Assembly: GCF_027625935.1 (NCBI RefSeq)
Contig: NZ_CP115300.1
Coordinates: 4,650,001 to 4,714,000 of the forward strand
DNA from: Streptomyces camelliae
GTDB lineage: Bacteria > Actinomycetota > Actinomycetes > Streptomycetales > Streptomycetaceae
Reading direction: 5' to 3'
Length of the DNA stretch: 64,000 nucleotides
Made by a program: the position numbers and the translations under genes. Within the stretch, counting starts at the first letter, position 1. Each line of letters opens with the position of its first letter. Shown piece by piece: positions 8,648 to 18,380 of this stretch. The notes under the pieces are model-generated. The model worked only from the letters and a program-made list of their open reading frames with translations, did no database searches and was not told where the DNA came from.

Positions 8648-9619
8648 TCAGACGGCGGCGGTCTTCTCGGGCTCCGCCTGTTCCTCGTCCGCGAGGGCGG
8701 ACAGGAAGCGCTCGGCGTCCAGGGCGGCGGAGCAGCCGGTGCCGGACGCGGTGATCGCCTGGCGGTAGGTGTGGTCGACCACGTCACCGGCGGCGAAGAC
8801 ACCGGTGAGGTTGGTGCGGGTGGACGGCGAGGCCACCTTCAGGTAACCCTCCTCGTCCAGGTCCAGCTGGCCCTTGAACAGCTCGGTGCGCGGGTCGTGG
8901 CCGATCGCGATGAACAGACCCGTCACGGGCAGCTCGGACAGCTCGCCGGTCTTGACGTTGCGCAGCTTCAGACCGGAGAGCTTCTGCTCGCCCTGGATCT
9001 CGGCGACCTCGCTGTCCCAGACAAACTTGATCTTCGGGTCGTTGAAGGCACGCTCCTGCATCGCCTTGGAGGCGCGCAGCGTGTCCCGGCGGTGGACGAT
9101 CGTCACGGACTTGGCGAAGCGCGAGAGGAAGGTGGCCTCCTCCATCGCGGTGTCACCGCCGCCGATCACGGCGATGTCGTGGTCCTTGAAGAAGAACCCG
9201 TCACAGGTGGCGCACCAGGAGACACCGCGACCGGAGAGGGTGTCCTCGTTCGGCAGGCCGAGCTTGCGGTGCTGGGAGCCGGTGGTGACGATGACGGCCT
9301 TCGCCTTGTGCACCGTGCCCGCGGTGTCGGTGACGGTCTTGATCTCACCGGTCAGATCGACGGAGACGACGTCGTCGGGGATGAGCTCGGCGCCGAAGCG
9401 CTCGGCCTGCGCCCGCATGTTGTCCATCAGCTCGGGGCCCATGATGCCGTCACGGAAGCCCGGGAAGTTCTCCACCTCGGTGGTGTTCATCAGCGCGCCA
9501 CCGGCGGTGACGGCACCCTCGAACACCAGGGGCTTCAGCGACGCGCGCGCGGTGTAGAGCGCCGCCGTGTAGCCTGCGGGCCCGGAGCCGATGATGATCA
9601 CGTTACGGACGTCGCTCAC
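8648..9619 (-). CDS. trxB: Thioredoxin-disulfide reductase
   Basis: 323 residues from the ATG at 9619-9617 ([21 protein letters not shown]). This FAD enzyme passes electrons from NADPH to thioredoxin. The FAD motif [12 protein letters not shown] is at residues 11-22, the redox-active pair in WCATCDGFF is near residue 134, the NADPH motif [10 protein letters not shown] is near 155, and the second FAD motif [10 protein letters not shown] is near 275. Length and motif order are those of the low-molecular-weight bacterial class. It precedes trxA on the same strand. Confidence 0.97.
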   Translation of the reverse strand: MSDVRNVIIIGSGPAGYTAALYTARASLKPLVFEGAVTAGGALMNTTEVENFPGFRDGIMGPELMDNMRAQAERFGAELIPDDVVSVDLTGEIKTVTDTAGTVHKAKAVIVTTGSQHRKLGLPNEDTLSGRGVSWCATCDGFFFKDHDIAVIGGGDTAMEEATFLSRFAKSVTIVHRRDTLRASKAMQERAFNDPKIKFVWDSEVAEIQGEQKLSGLKLRNVKTGELSELPVTGLFIAIGHDPRTELFKGQLDLDEEGYLKVASPSTRTNLTGVFAAGDVVDHTYRQAITASGTGCSAALDAERFLSALADEEQAEPEKTAAV

Positions 9620-9775
9620 GGCTTGATTCCTCGTCTCTGGTCTGCGTCAGTCGACCGGTGGGAGTGCCTTTCGGAACTCTCACCCCACCCAACGGATCCT
9701 ACGGGGCGCGCATTCCCGGTGTGTCCGGGCACACGCATACCGGGTAGGGGTGATGGACAGACCGCTCCGGCGGAC

Positions 9776-10654
9776 TCAGCGCCGGGCGAAAGAGTGCTTC
9801 AGAAGCACAGTCCCGGCCGTGCCGGACTGTTGCCGGATGCAGGCCGCGTCGACGACGTAGGCCGTGACGCGTGTGCTGTCGTCCGGGTCCGGCAGGACGA
9901 CCAGGTAAGCGCTCTTTCCGCCGTAGTTGCCTGCCTTCGCCGCCAGAGCCTGATCGCTCCGGGGGATCGCCAGCCGGACACAGTCCGGAACGGAGACCTC
10001 CGTCTGAAGCAGGGTGTTCGCGCTCTCGGTGCCCATAGGAGTGCTCCGGTCGCTGGTGATCCCGGACCGCGGGTGCTGACTGTTGTAGCCCGGCTGCGAT
10101 GCCTTCTTCGCAGCGAGCAGATCGTGCACCTGGTGCTGGACGCTGGCGCCGGAGAACGCGCTGATGGACGGGCTCGGCGTGCTGTGAGCCGTTGTGGTGG
10201 AGCTGCCGCCGGTGAGCGTCTGGATCACCAGAGAGCCGGCTCCCAGGACGGCGGCGGTGAGCACCGTTCCCAGGACGACGTTCCTGCGGCGCCGACCGCG
10301 TCCGTTCTTCTTCCGGCCGGGGCCGGTCGTCGCCTGCGGGCGGCCGGCGGGGCGATCGGTGGGATGGTCGGCGGGGCGATCGGCGGAGGTCGATGTTTCA
10401 CGTGAAACGTGCCCCTCGGCGGCGAGGGCGGCATCGATACGGGCGGCCACGTCGGCCGGCATGGGTTCCGCTTCCGGCACGGAGCCCAGCAGCCCGCGGG
10501 TCTCCTCCAGGGCGGCACGGACGTCCGCACATGGCTCGCACGTCTCCAGGTGGCGGCGTATGTCCGTGCTGCGGTCCGGGGGGAGAAGGCCTTCGGTGAG
10601 GTCGGAGATCTCCTCGACGTCCGGGTGCCCGGCCGTGTCGGTCGTGGAAGTCAC
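9776..10654 (-). CDS. Membrane-bound anti-sigma factor with zinc-binding HxxxCxxC motif
   Basis: 292 residues starting at the GTG complementary to 10652-10654, which overlaps the sigM stop (GTGA) and has GGAGGT upstream. The N-terminal anti-sigma domain contains HLETCEPC (about residues 28-35), the HxxxCxxC signature of ZAS-type anti-sigma factors, which can bind zinc or an Fe-S cluster. An Arg/Lys-rich stretch precedes one membrane segment (VVLGTVLTAAVLGAGSLVIQ, about 125-145), and an extracytoplasmic Ser/Thr-rich domain follows. A parS site lies inside the linker. It almost certainly controls the sigma factor encoded immediately upstream. Confidence 0.88.
   Translation of the reverse strand: MTSTTDTAGHPDVEEISDLTEGLLPPDRSTDIRRHLETCEPCADVRAALEETRGLLGSVPEAEPMPADVAARIDAALAAEGHVSRETSTSADRPADHPTDRPAGRPQATTGPGRKKNGRGRRRRNVVLGTVLTAAVLGAGSLVIQTLTGGSSTTTAHSTPSPSISAFSGASVQHQVHDLLAAKKASQPGYNSQHPRSGITSDRSTPMGTESANTLLQTEVSVPDCVRLAIPRSDQALAAKAGNYGGKSAYLVVLPDPDDSTRVTAYVVDAACIRQQSGTAGTVLLKHSFARR
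10395..10408. other. parS site (exact) inside the anti-sigma factor gene
   Basis: Exact GTTTCACGTGAAAC in the linker between the anti-sigma domain and the membrane segment, encoding VSRET on the minus strand. Confidence 0.93.
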
Positions 10655-11388
10655 GCTCGCCCACCTCCGCCCTTCACTACGGCTGAATCGCTCGGTCCCG
10701 TGTCCGTGGGGCTCTGCTGCGGAGTCCCCGTTGCCGGTGGGACGGCTGTCCCCTCCACCCGGTTCCGTCCCGGCCCGGGTTCCTTTTCGCCTGCGCCGAC
10801 GCCCCCGCTGCCTTCGGGCCGTAGATGGGTGAGCAGCGGCAGGAGTCTCGCTCTGCCCCGGGCGCACCGGCTCTTCACCGTCCCCGTGGGCACATCGAGG
10901 ATCCGGGCGGCCTCGGCCACGGGATACCCCTGCATGTCCACCAGGACCAGAGCGGCCCGCTGCTCCTGCGGCAGCGTGCCGAGTGCCTTGAGCAGCTGGC
11001 GGTGCACATCGTTGCGCTCGGCCGGCGCCGAGGCCGACTCGTGCGGCTCCAGCAGCTGCTCCAGCCGCTCCGTGTCGTCGACCGGCGAGGTCTTCCGAGA
11101 GGCCACCTTGCGGGCCCGGTCCAGGCAGGCGTTCACCGTGATCCGGTGCAGCCACGTCGTGACCGCCGACTGCCCACGGAAGGTGTGGGCGGCCCGGTAC
11201 GCCGACACCAGGGCGTCCTGAACCGCGTCCGCGGCCTCCTCACGGTCGCCCAGCGTCCGCAGAGCGACCGCCCAGAGCCGATCCCGATGCCGTCGCACTA
11301 TCTCGCCGAAGGCGTCGGGGTCGCCCTCCACGTGGCGGGTGAGCAGCTCCTTGTCGCTCACCCCGTCGTATCCGGCGCCCTCCGCCAT
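10651..11388 (-). CDS. sigM: ECF-family RNA polymerase sigma factor SigM
   Basis: 245 residues. Region 2 (about 20-90: DPDAFGEIVRRHRDRLWAVA, then GDREEAADAVQDALVSAYR) and region 4 (about 130-185: LPQEQRAALVLVDMQGYPVA, then GTVKSRCARGRARL) give the two-domain ECF layout without regions 1 and 3. The C-terminal 55 residues form a Gly/Pro-rich tail not needed for the fold. The position between murJ/pseudokinase and an anti-sigma gene, with trxBA next, matches the sigM locus of mycobacteria and Streptomyces. It begins 24 bp after the pseudokinase stop, so may be read from the upstream envelope genes. Confidence 0.9.
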   Translation of the reverse strand: MAEGAGYDGVSDKELLTRHVEGDPDAFGEIVRRHRDRLWAVALRTLGDREEAADAVQDALVSAYRAAHTFRGQSAVTTWLHRITVNACLDRARKVASRKTSPVDDTERLEQLLEPHESASAPAERNDVHRQLLKALGTLPQEQRAALVLVDMQGYPVAEAARILDVPTGTVKSRCARGRARLLPLLTHLRPEGSGGVGAGEKEPGPGRNRVEGTAVPPATGTPQQSPTDTGPSDSAVVKGGGGRA

Positions 11389-11412
11389 CTGCCCCTCCGC
11401 TCGGGTGAGACG

Positions 11413-13134
11413 TCAGCCCGCGAACTGCACTTCGCCGATGGCCTGCTTGTAGCCGGCCCCGGCGTACGAGGACGCGTCCGCACCCGAGTACGGCACAGCG
11501 GTCAGCCACACGAGGACATACTGAGTCTTCGCCGACTTGCTGACCTTCACCGTGGCGGTGGTGCCGGTGGTCGTGGTTTTGCCGATCTGGTGCATCGAGT
11601 CCAGGGACGCCGGTGCCAGCGAGTCGGCCGCGTACAGCTCGACCGTTGTGTGGTCGCCGGGGTAGCGAAGGCTGATGGTGGCCGTGCTGAGGGTCTTGGC
11701 CGAGCCCAGGTCGTAGACGATGCCGACACCCGGCTTGTAGGGCGCGATCGCGGGACCTTCGTTGAAGGTCTTGGTACGCCAGTACGTCGAGGCGTTCCCG
11801 TCGTACGTCTTGGCCACATCGCCGGGGTGCTGGGGGTCTCCCTTGGCGACGAACTCCTGGCTGCCCTTGATGCTGATGGGCGTCGGCTTCGGCTTGGCGG
11901 CGCCCTTGTCCCCGTCGTCGGTCTGCTGGCTCTTGTTGGTGTCGTCGGACTTGCCGCCCTGGTCCATCAGGGCGTCTGCCAACTGCCAGCTGCCCAGGCC
12001 GAGGGCGGCGATGAGGAGGGCCGACACCGCCCACTTCAGGGCCTTGCCGGTGCGGCTCTGCAGCGGGGGCGGCGGGGGTGCGATCGGCTGGGTGACACCG
12101 GGGTGCGCCGCCGGGCGGCCGTACGTGCCCTGCTGGTAGGACGTGCGCTGGTAGTCCGGCGGGGCCGTGAACGCCGGCTCCGGCGGGCGGATGCGGGGCA
12201 TCTCGCCGATCGCCTTCACCAGCTCCTCCGGCGTGGTGCACGGAGCCTCGTGCCGGGACGCGGTGGCCCCGTCGTTGGCGAGCGCACGCATGGACAGTTC
12301 GGACAGGCCCCTGTGGACACCGGCGCGCACCTGGTCCGGCGCGATGAGGCCGACGCCCTTGGGCAGGCCGGACAGGCCGTACGCGTCGCTCTCGTACGGC
12401 CAGCGCTGGGTCAGCGCCGCGTACAGCAGGGCACCGATCGCCTCGGTGTCCGTGCGCTGCGGGGTGTCGGAGCTGATGCCGCGCAGCGCGGCGTTCACGG
12501 CGAGGCCGCGGATGCGCCACTGGCCGGTCGAGGTGCGCAGTACAGCGTTGGGGTTCAGCCGCAGATGGGCGAGGCCCTCGCGGTGCGCGGCGGCCATGGC
12601 GGAGGCGATCTGACTGACCATCTGGTAGGCGTCGTGCGGCTCCAGCGGGGTGGCCGCGAGCAGCGCGGTCAGCTCGGTGGCGTCGGGCAGCCACTCGTGC
12701 ACGACGTAGACGAGGTCGTTCTCCTCGACGGCGTCCAGGACCTGGACGAAGCGCGGGTCGCCGAGCAGGGCGGAGGAGCGGGCGGCAGCCAGGACGGAAC
12801 GGGCCCGTGTGTGGTCCGCGGGCAGGATGTGGACACCGACGGCACGGCGGAGTTTCTCGTCGACCGCACGCCAACTGCTGAATCCGTCCAGACGGGTGAC
12901 GCACTCCTCCAGTCGGTAGCGTCTGGCGAGCTTGTGACCGCTGTGCAGGTCGGGGGACGACGTCTTCTCTCCAGGACCGTCGATCGAGCTGCTCCCCTGC
13001 GCCTTGTCGCTGCCCTTGTCCCGCTCCGGGTTCATGGCCACCCCGTCGGCCGTGGACTGGTCCGCCTTGGCGGTCAGCGGCTGCTCACCGCTGTTGCCTG
13101 CCACGTCGACGGCAGCCGTGCTCCGTTCCGCCAC
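11413..13134 (-). CDS. Membrane pseudokinase with extracellular sugar-binding-like domain (MurJ partner)
   Basis: 573 residues from the GTG complementary to 13132-13134 (VAERSTAAVDVAGNSG), with GGAGG upstream; a start 20 codons earlier is open. Residues about 70-330 have a Ser/Thr-kinase fold, but the catalytic residues are gone: no glycine loop, AVGVHIL replaces the VAIK lysine, HLRLNPN stands for HRDxxxxN, and the DFG is replaced by IRGLA. One membrane segment follows (ALKWAVSALLIAALGLGSW), then an extracellular beta-rich domain resembling discoidin or carbohydrate-binding modules. In mycobacteria the same parts are fused to MurJ (MviN). Here the gene directly follows murJ, so it probably recruits regulators to the lipid II flippase. 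Confidence 0.82.
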   Translation of the reverse strand: MAERSTAAVDVAGNSGEQPLTAKADQSTADGVAMNPERDKGSDKAQGSSSIDGPGEKTSSPDLHSGHKLARRYRLEECVTRLDGFSSWRAVDEKLRRAVGVHILPADHTRARSVLAAARSSALLGDPRFVQVLDAVEENDLVYVVHEWLPDATELTALLAATPLEPHDAYQMVSQIASAMAAAHREGLAHLRLNPNAVLRTSTGQWRIRGLAVNAALRGISSDTPQRTDTEAIGALLYAALTQRWPYESDAYGLSGLPKGVGLIAPDQVRAGVHRGLSELSMRALANDGATASRHEAPCTTPEELVKAIGEMPRIRPPEPAFTAPPDYQRTSYQQGTYGRPAAHPGVTQPIAPPPPPLQSRTGKALKWAVSALLIAALGLGSWQLADALMDQGGKSDDTNKSQQTDDGDKGAAKPKPTPISIKGSQEFVAKGDPQHPGDVAKTYDGNASTYWRTKTFNEGPAIAPYKPGVGIVYDLGSAKTLSTATISLRYPGDHTTVELYAADSLAPASLDSMHQIGKTTTTGTTATVKVSKSAKTQYVLVWLTAVPYSGADASSYAGAGYKQAIGEVQFAG

Positions 13135-13252
13135 CGTCGTCCCTGCCTCCCCATCCGTTGCACGCTGTCCGACGCCGAAACCAATTGTGCCCACAGTCCG
13201 CCGCTATGCACGACACACGGCGGCGGACGAAGGTTGTGCGGCTGCCCCCGCC

Positions 13253-15655
13253 TCAGCGCCCCAGCCGCCCGCGCACCATGCCCACGAGCGAATTGAGTTC
13301 GTCGATCCGCATACGGCGGGCGGCGACGAAGAAGACGCCGAGCAGGGCGGCACCGCCGACGAGCAGCGCGGCGAAGGAGCCGACGACGCCCTGACCGAGG
13401 GTGTGCCCGATGCCGTAGCAGGCCGCGCCGCTGAGCAGGGCCGCCGGTACCGAGGCGATGCACAGCCGTGCGTACGTCCGCAGCACCCGGGCCCCGTCAA
13501 GGTCGCCGCCCAGCCGCTTGCGCAGCCTGCGCCAGGCGACGCCCACACCGATCGCGTAGGCCAGGCCGTACACGGCGGCCATGCCGGCGACCGCCCAGCG
13601 GGCGGGCAGCACGAAGTAGCACAGCGCCGAGGCGCCCGCGTTGACGACGGCGACGATGACCGTGTTGTAGAAGGGGGTGCGGGTGTCCTCGTAGGCGTAG
13701 AAGGCGCGCAGGACGACGTACTGCACCGAGTAGGGGATCAGGCCGAGGCCGAAGGCCATCAGCATGTAGCCCATGTTGGTGGCCGCGTCGGTGCCCGAGG
13801 AGCCGAAGATCAGCGTGCACATCGGGATGCCGAGCGACAGGAAGCCGAAGGCGATCGGGACGATGGCGACCGCGGTGGTCCGCAGGCCCTGCGAAATGTC
13901 GTCGCGGACCGCGCCCGCGTCGCCCTCGGCCGCCGAGCGGGAGATGCGCGGCAGCAGGGCGGCCATCAGGGACACCGTGATGATGGCCTGCGGCAGGCCC
14001 CAGATCAGCTGGGCGTTGGCGTACGCGGCGAAGCCGGTGCCCGAGACGCCGGAGTCCTTGCCGGACGCCGTGGACAGCTGGGTGACGATCATGGCGCCGG
14101 CCTGGTTGGCCAGCACGAACAGGACCGTCCACTTGGCGAGCATCGCGGCCTTGCCCAGGCCGTGGCCCCGCCAGTCGAACCGCAGCCGGATCCGGAAGCC
14201 CGTCTCGCGCAGGTACGGGATCATCGCCAGCGCCTGGACGACCAGACCGAGCAGCACACCGATCCCGAGCAGCCGCTGGGCCTCCGCCGGGATGTTCGTG
14301 ACCGTCATGTGGGAGTGGGAGGCGGTGCCGTAGACCCAGATGAACATGCCGAGCGTCACGATGATGACGATGTTGTTCAGCACCGGGGTCCACATCATCG
14401 CGCCGAACTTTCCGCGCGCGTTGAGGATCTGACCCATCACCACATGGATGCCCATGAAGAAGATCGAGGGCAGGAAGTAGCGGGTGAAGGTGACCGCGAC
14501 GTCGTTGGCCGCAGGGTTGGAGGCGACCGGGTTGGACAGCAGGCGCACCAGCAGCGGCGCCCCCAGCATCGCGAGACCGGTCAGCGCGGCCAGCGCCACC
14601 ATCACCAGCGTCAGCAGCCGGTTGGCGAACGCCTCGCCGCCGTCCTCGTCCTCCTTCATCGCCCGCACCAGCTGCGGCACGAAGACGGAGTTCAGGCCGC
14701 CGCCGACGGTGAGGATGTAGATCATCGTCGGCAGCTGGTAGGCGACCTGGAAGGAGTCGCCGAGGAAGTAGAGGCCGAGTGCGGAGACGATCAGCGCGGA
14801 GCGGACGAAGCCGGTGAGGCGGGAGACCATCGTGCCCGCCGCCATCACCGCGCTGGACTTCAGCAGCCCGGCGGCCTTGCCGCCCTTCTTCGCCGGCGCG
14901 GCGGGAGCGGACTGGGCCGCGGAGGCGGTGGCGACGGCCGGCGCGGCGGCGGTCACTGCTTCGGTCTCGGGGGCACCGTGCGGCCCGGCGGGATCCGGAA
15001 CCACGGAAGGGGAGGGCATCGGGGGCTGCGCCGGGTTTCCGGGCGCAGCCGGATAGCCGGCCCCGGCATACGGTGCGCCCTGCTGCTGGCCCTGGCCGTA
15101 CGCCTGCGGGTACTGGCCGGCCGGGCCGTATCCGCTGCCCGGCGCGGCGGCCGGGCCGGAGAATGACCGGGGATCGGCGGGCATGTGCCCGCCGCCCTGC
15201 TGCTGGTCCTTGAAGAGATGCGCGAAGGCGTCCGGCTCGTGGTACTCCTCACCGGAGTGCGTGACCAGGTCGTCCACGCCCACGAACCGGGTCGTGCGCG
15301 GGTCGTCGCCGTACGGCAGATACGGGTTCGCGCCCTCCGGCTCCGGCGCGGGGGTCTGCGCCCACACCCGCGGGTCGGGGGCGTACGGCGACTGGGCGGG
15401 CGGGGCGTACATCTGCTGCTGGTCGTAGCTGCCCGGCGGGGGCGGCGGGTGCGCGGCACGGTCGTACAGCGCCTCGGCGACCGGGTCCTGAGCGGTCAGG
15501 TCCTGTGCCCGGTAGGGATCCTGGTCGTAGGCGTCCTGGAGGTACATGTCCGCCGCGTGCTGCGGCGGTACCTGCTGACCGGGCTCCGGCGGCGGCTCGG
15601 GGTAGCCCGAGCCGGCCGCGCCCTGGCCGCGATCACCGTCGTACGGCGCGTTCAT
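13253..15655 (-). CDS. murJ: Lipid II flippase MurJ (MviN)
   Basis: 800 residues from ATG 15655-15653, with GAGGTGGGG upstream. MurJ moves lipid II across the membrane for peptidoglycan synthesis. The N-terminal 255 residues are a cytoplasmic Pro/Gln/Tyr/Gly-rich extension not found in E. coli MurJ. The MOP-superfamily core follows, starting with AAGTMVSRLTGFVRSALIVSALG and containing about 14 hydrophobic segments, including GGLNSVFVPQLVRAM and YFLPSIFFMGIHVVMG. It is flanked by the DUF6049 gene upstream and the pseudokinase gene downstream. Confidence 0.93.
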   Translation of the reverse strand: MNAPYDGDRGQGAAGSGYPEPPPEPGQQVPPQHAADMYLQDAYDQDPYRAQDLTAQDPVAEALYDRAAHPPPPPGSYDQQQMYAPPAQSPYAPDPRVWAQTPAPEPEGANPYLPYGDDPRTTRFVGVDDLVTHSGEEYHEPDAFAHLFKDQQQGGGHMPADPRSFSGPAAAPGSGYGPAGQYPQAYGQGQQQGAPYAGAGYPAAPGNPAQPPMPSPSVVPDPAGPHGAPETEAVTAAAPAVATASAAQSAPAAPAKKGGKAAGLLKSSAVMAAGTMVSRLTGFVRSALIVSALGLYFLGDSFQVAYQLPTMIYILTVGGGLNSVFVPQLVRAMKEDEDGGEAFANRLLTLVMVALAALTGLAMLGAPLLVRLLSNPVASNPAANDVAVTFTRYFLPSIFFMGIHVVMGQILNARGKFGAMMWTPVLNNIVIIVTLGMFIWVYGTASHSHMTVTNIPAEAQRLLGIGVLLGLVVQALAMIPYLRETGFRIRLRFDWRGHGLGKAAMLAKWTVLFVLANQAGAMIVTQLSTASGKDSGVSGTGFAAYANAQLIWGLPQAIITVSLMAALLPRISRSAAEGDAGAVRDDISQGLRTTAVAIVPIAFGFLSLGIPMCTLIFGSSGTDAATNMGYMLMAFGLGLIPYSVQYVVLRAFYAYEDTRTPFYNTVIVAVVNAGASALCYFVLPARWAVAGMAAVYGLAYAIGVGVAWRRLRKRLGGDLDGARVLRTYARLCIASVPAALLSGAACYGIGHTLGQGVVGSFAALLVGGAALLGVFFVAARRMRIDELNSLVGMVRGRLGR

Positions 15656-15700
15656 GCTTACCCCACCTCATCGTCCCGGGCCCACCGGCCACGACATCGC

Positions 15701-18082
15701 TCAACGGTCCACTCTCTCACCCGTCCCGGACGGGTCGGCGTTTTCCTGTGCGGTGTCCAGCGGGGGGTCACTCGGCTGCTCAGGGTCGTCTGCCCCGGCG
15801 GGGGCGCCGGAATCCTCGGGTTCCTGCGGGAGACGATCCGAGGGCTCGTCGGGGTTCCCGGGCTCGTCGGTGTCCTCCCCCGCGGCGTCCGGGCCGTCCT
15901 CCTCGGCCTGGCGGGCGGCCGCCCGTTTGCGCTGGGTGTACATCCGGAAGCCGGCGAGGACAAGGAGGAGCACGCCGCCGCCGATGACCAGCATCACAGT
16001 GGGCGTGACCTCGGTGACCTTCACGTCGAAGCTGACGGCGTCGCCGTACTCCTGGCCGTCCTCGGTGTACAGCTGCGCGACGACCGTGACCCGGCCGTTG
16101 GCGTTGGCCGAGGTAGCGAACTTCACGGACTGGCTGTGCCCACCGGAGATCTCCACCGGCTGCTCGGAGTAGGCCTTGCCGCCGATCTTCAGACGCGTCG
16201 GATTGGACGAGGTGAGGCGCAGGATCAGATGGCCGACGGGCTGGACGAGGTTGTTCTGGACGGTCACCGGGATGGTGGCGCTGCGTCCGGAGAGCTTGGT
16301 CTCCGACTTGTCGATCAGCTTGACCTGGGCGGCCAGTTCGTCGAGCCAGCCCTCCACGCCGTCGCGGTAGCTGCCCGCGTTCCCGCTCCTGCCGCGCCAC
16401 GACGTGGACATCTCACGGTTTATGGCCCGCCCGAACGGCGTGACGACGCGGGAGCGGTCGGTGAGGACCACCTGGAAGTTGTCGAGCTTGTCCTGGGTGC
16501 GCGCGATCTGCTGGAACGCCGTCACCGGCAGCTCCTGCTTGCGCAGAGCGGAAGGGTAGGACTGGATCGACGGGATCTGCGTGGTGGCGTTCGGGTCCGG
16601 CTTGTCCTTGGCCGCCGCGGTCAGGTCCTGGGACTGCGACCAGTTCGCACCCTCCAGCGCCTTCAGCGCTGCAGCCATCACCTGGGCCTGGCTCGCCGTA
16701 GGAATCCGCTGCGGGGCGACGACGATGCTGCGCTGCTTGTCCGTCTGCGCGTTCACCTCAAGGCTCTGCGCCAGGAACTCCTGCACCGCGAGCGTAGAGG
16801 TGTCCGCCTTGGTCAGGTCGCCCTCGAAGGCCGTGGAGAGCCGGTCGTCGGCGACCACCGCAGTGATGCCGCCACCTACCGGGCGGGCGGCGGAGGGCGT
16901 GTACGTCAGCCCGGCGGTCTCCTGGAGGCTGTCGCTGCGAGCGATTACGCGGTCGGCTCCGGCGGAGGTCGCGACCTTCATGATCGAGGGGTCCACGGCG
17001 CCTTCCACCGGCCAGGCGAAGTCCGTGGTCGGTGTGACGTGAAGCACGGTCTTGACGGTGGTGGCGGCGACGTCGGTGGCGTCCTTGAGGTGGCTGAGCG
17101 AGCCGGTGACGCTGGTGCCGTTGTGCGCGAGGGATGCCAGGTCCGGGTCGGCGAACGGCAGCGCGACGACCTCCTTGCCCGCCACCGCGTCCTGCAGGTT
17201 CGCCAGCCACTGCTTGGCGAGGGCCTGGTGCTCCTTGGGGCCGGGTGTGGTGGTGCCGTTGTCCCCCGGCAGCCGGTAGTTGCCGGTCGCCATCGCGTCC
17301 ACCGAGGCCAGCAGGTCCGGGTCGATCACCCAGGTGACGTCGAGGTCCTTGCCGAGATCGACCATCTGGGTCAGCCGGCCGCCCGGGGCCAGCTCCTTGG
17401 CCAGGTCGTCGTTGCCGAACACCGGCGTCTGCAGCTCACCGGCACCTGTCTTGGCCGTCATGTGGACCGTGGAGATCAGCGGCCACAGGAACGTCGTCTT
17501 CGTCTTGGTGTCGGCCTCGGACGGCTGCCACGGCAGGAACGTCCGCTGGATGCCGAGCATCTGGGGCCAGGGCTGGGCGGCGGTCTGGCCGGACAGGGAG
17601 GCGTCGAACTCGTAGACCCCGTCCGAGCCCAGGTCGAGCTTGTCCACGGGGACGGAGATGCTGAAGTGCTCGGCGACGCCCGGGGCCAGCGAGGAGAACT
17701 TCTCCACGTACTTCCCGCCGACCTCGGACCCGGTAGCGCTCTGCACGTCGTCGGAGTGCTGGGCCACGTTGTCGATCGCCGAGCGGGTGGTCAGTTGGGG
17801 CCCCACCAGCAGGCCCACGTGGGCGGCGGTGACGGGTTGCTTGCCGTTGTTGGTCACCGTCCCGGAGACGGTCAGCGTGTCGCCGTCCGTGGGGGCGTTG
17901 GGGGTCAGCGTGTCCAGGGCGACGGACACCGTGTCCGAGGAGGCGGCCTGAGCGGGCGCGGCGGCGGGCAGCTGCAGCAGACCGGCCAGCAGGGGCGCCC
18001 CGGCGAGCAGCGTTCCGGTGCGCCGCAGCCAGCGGCGGGCAGGGGAGGCACTGGTTGCCTGGAAGTCAGCCGCCTCGGCCAC
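15701..18082 (-). CDS. Secreted, membrane-anchored DUF6049-family protein
   Basis: 793 residues from GTG 18082. The N-terminus carries a signal peptide (RRWLRRTGTLLAGAPLLAGL, then LPAAAPAQAASS), followed by a large extracytoplasmic region. A C-terminal membrane segment (TVMLVIGGGVLLLVLAGFRM, about residues 690-712) and a short basic then acidic cytoplasmic tail follow. I recognise the family from its fixed position upstream of murJ in actinobacteria (the Rv3909 position in Mycobacterium). Its biochemical role is unknown. Location and topology suggest a part in cell-wall assembly with MurJ; that is inference. Confidence 0.8.
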   Translation of the reverse strand: MAEAADFQATSASPARRWLRRTGTLLAGAPLLAGLLQLPAAAPAQAASSDTVSVALDTLTPNAPTDGDTLTVSGTVTNNGKQPVTAAHVGLLVGPQLTTRSAIDNVAQHSDDVQSATGSEVGGKYVEKFSSLAPGVAEHFSISVPVDKLDLGSDGVYEFDASLSGQTAAQPWPQMLGIQRTFLPWQPSEADTKTKTTFLWPLISTVHMTAKTGAGELQTPVFGNDDLAKELAPGGRLTQMVDLGKDLDVTWVIDPDLLASVDAMATGNYRLPGDNGTTTPGPKEHQALAKQWLANLQDAVAGKEVVALPFADPDLASLAHNGTSVTGSLSHLKDATDVAATTVKTVLHVTPTTDFAWPVEGAVDPSIMKVATSAGADRVIARSDSLQETAGLTYTPSAARPVGGGITAVVADDRLSTAFEGDLTKADTSTLAVQEFLAQSLEVNAQTDKQRSIVVAPQRIPTASQAQVMAAALKALEGANWSQSQDLTAAAKDKPDPNATTQIPSIQSYPSALRKQELPVTAFQQIARTQDKLDNFQVVLTDRSRVVTPFGRAINREMSTSWRGRSGNAGSYRDGVEGWLDELAAQVKLIDKSETKLSGRSATIPVTVQNNLVQPVGHLILRLTSSNPTRLKIGGKAYSEQPVEISGGHSQSVKFATSANANGRVTVVAQLYTEDGQEYGDAVSFDVKVTEVTPTVMLVIGGGVLLLVLAGFRMYTQRKRAAARQAEEDGPDAAGEDTDEPGNPDEPSDRLPQEPEDSGAPAGADDPEQPSDPPLDTAQENADPSGTGERVDR

Positions 18083-18380
18083 GCGCTCGCCCGTCCCTCG
18101 TCGTCAGTGGTCGTCGGAATGTGCGTCCACGCATGGTAACGAGGCGCGCTGAGGGGAAGTGCCGCGGTCTCCACCACAAGATCGAAGAATTCCGGCGACG
18201 TGTCCTCTATATCCAGTATCGAGGGGAGAGCTTCCGTACACCGTAAAGGCAGCCCTTGCGCGGGTATGCAGAGAGCTGTCCTCGGCCTCTTTCACCGGGC
18301 CGTCCCGCGATCTTCACCGGGCCGCCCCTGGAAGAAATCGAGGACACCCCTGGTCGCCGGGGCACGTACCCTTTTCTGTT
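18083..18380. other. Divergent intergenic region, DUF6049 gene / cca
   Basis: About 300 bp carrying the promoters of two divergent genes. It is less GC-rich around 18185-18245 (aattcc, tctatatcc, agtatcg), the likely promoter zone. I could not pick convincing -35/-10 pairs or an RNA element. Confidence 0.4.

Noticed and set aside
15185..18139. 984-codon rightward frame
   Set aside because: It is antisense to murJ and the DUF6049 gene, with compositional noise only.
18159..18380. N-terminal extension of the CCA-adding enzyme
   Set aside because: The extra 74 codons lie in the divergent promoter region and lack family similarity; GTG 18381 fits the family start.
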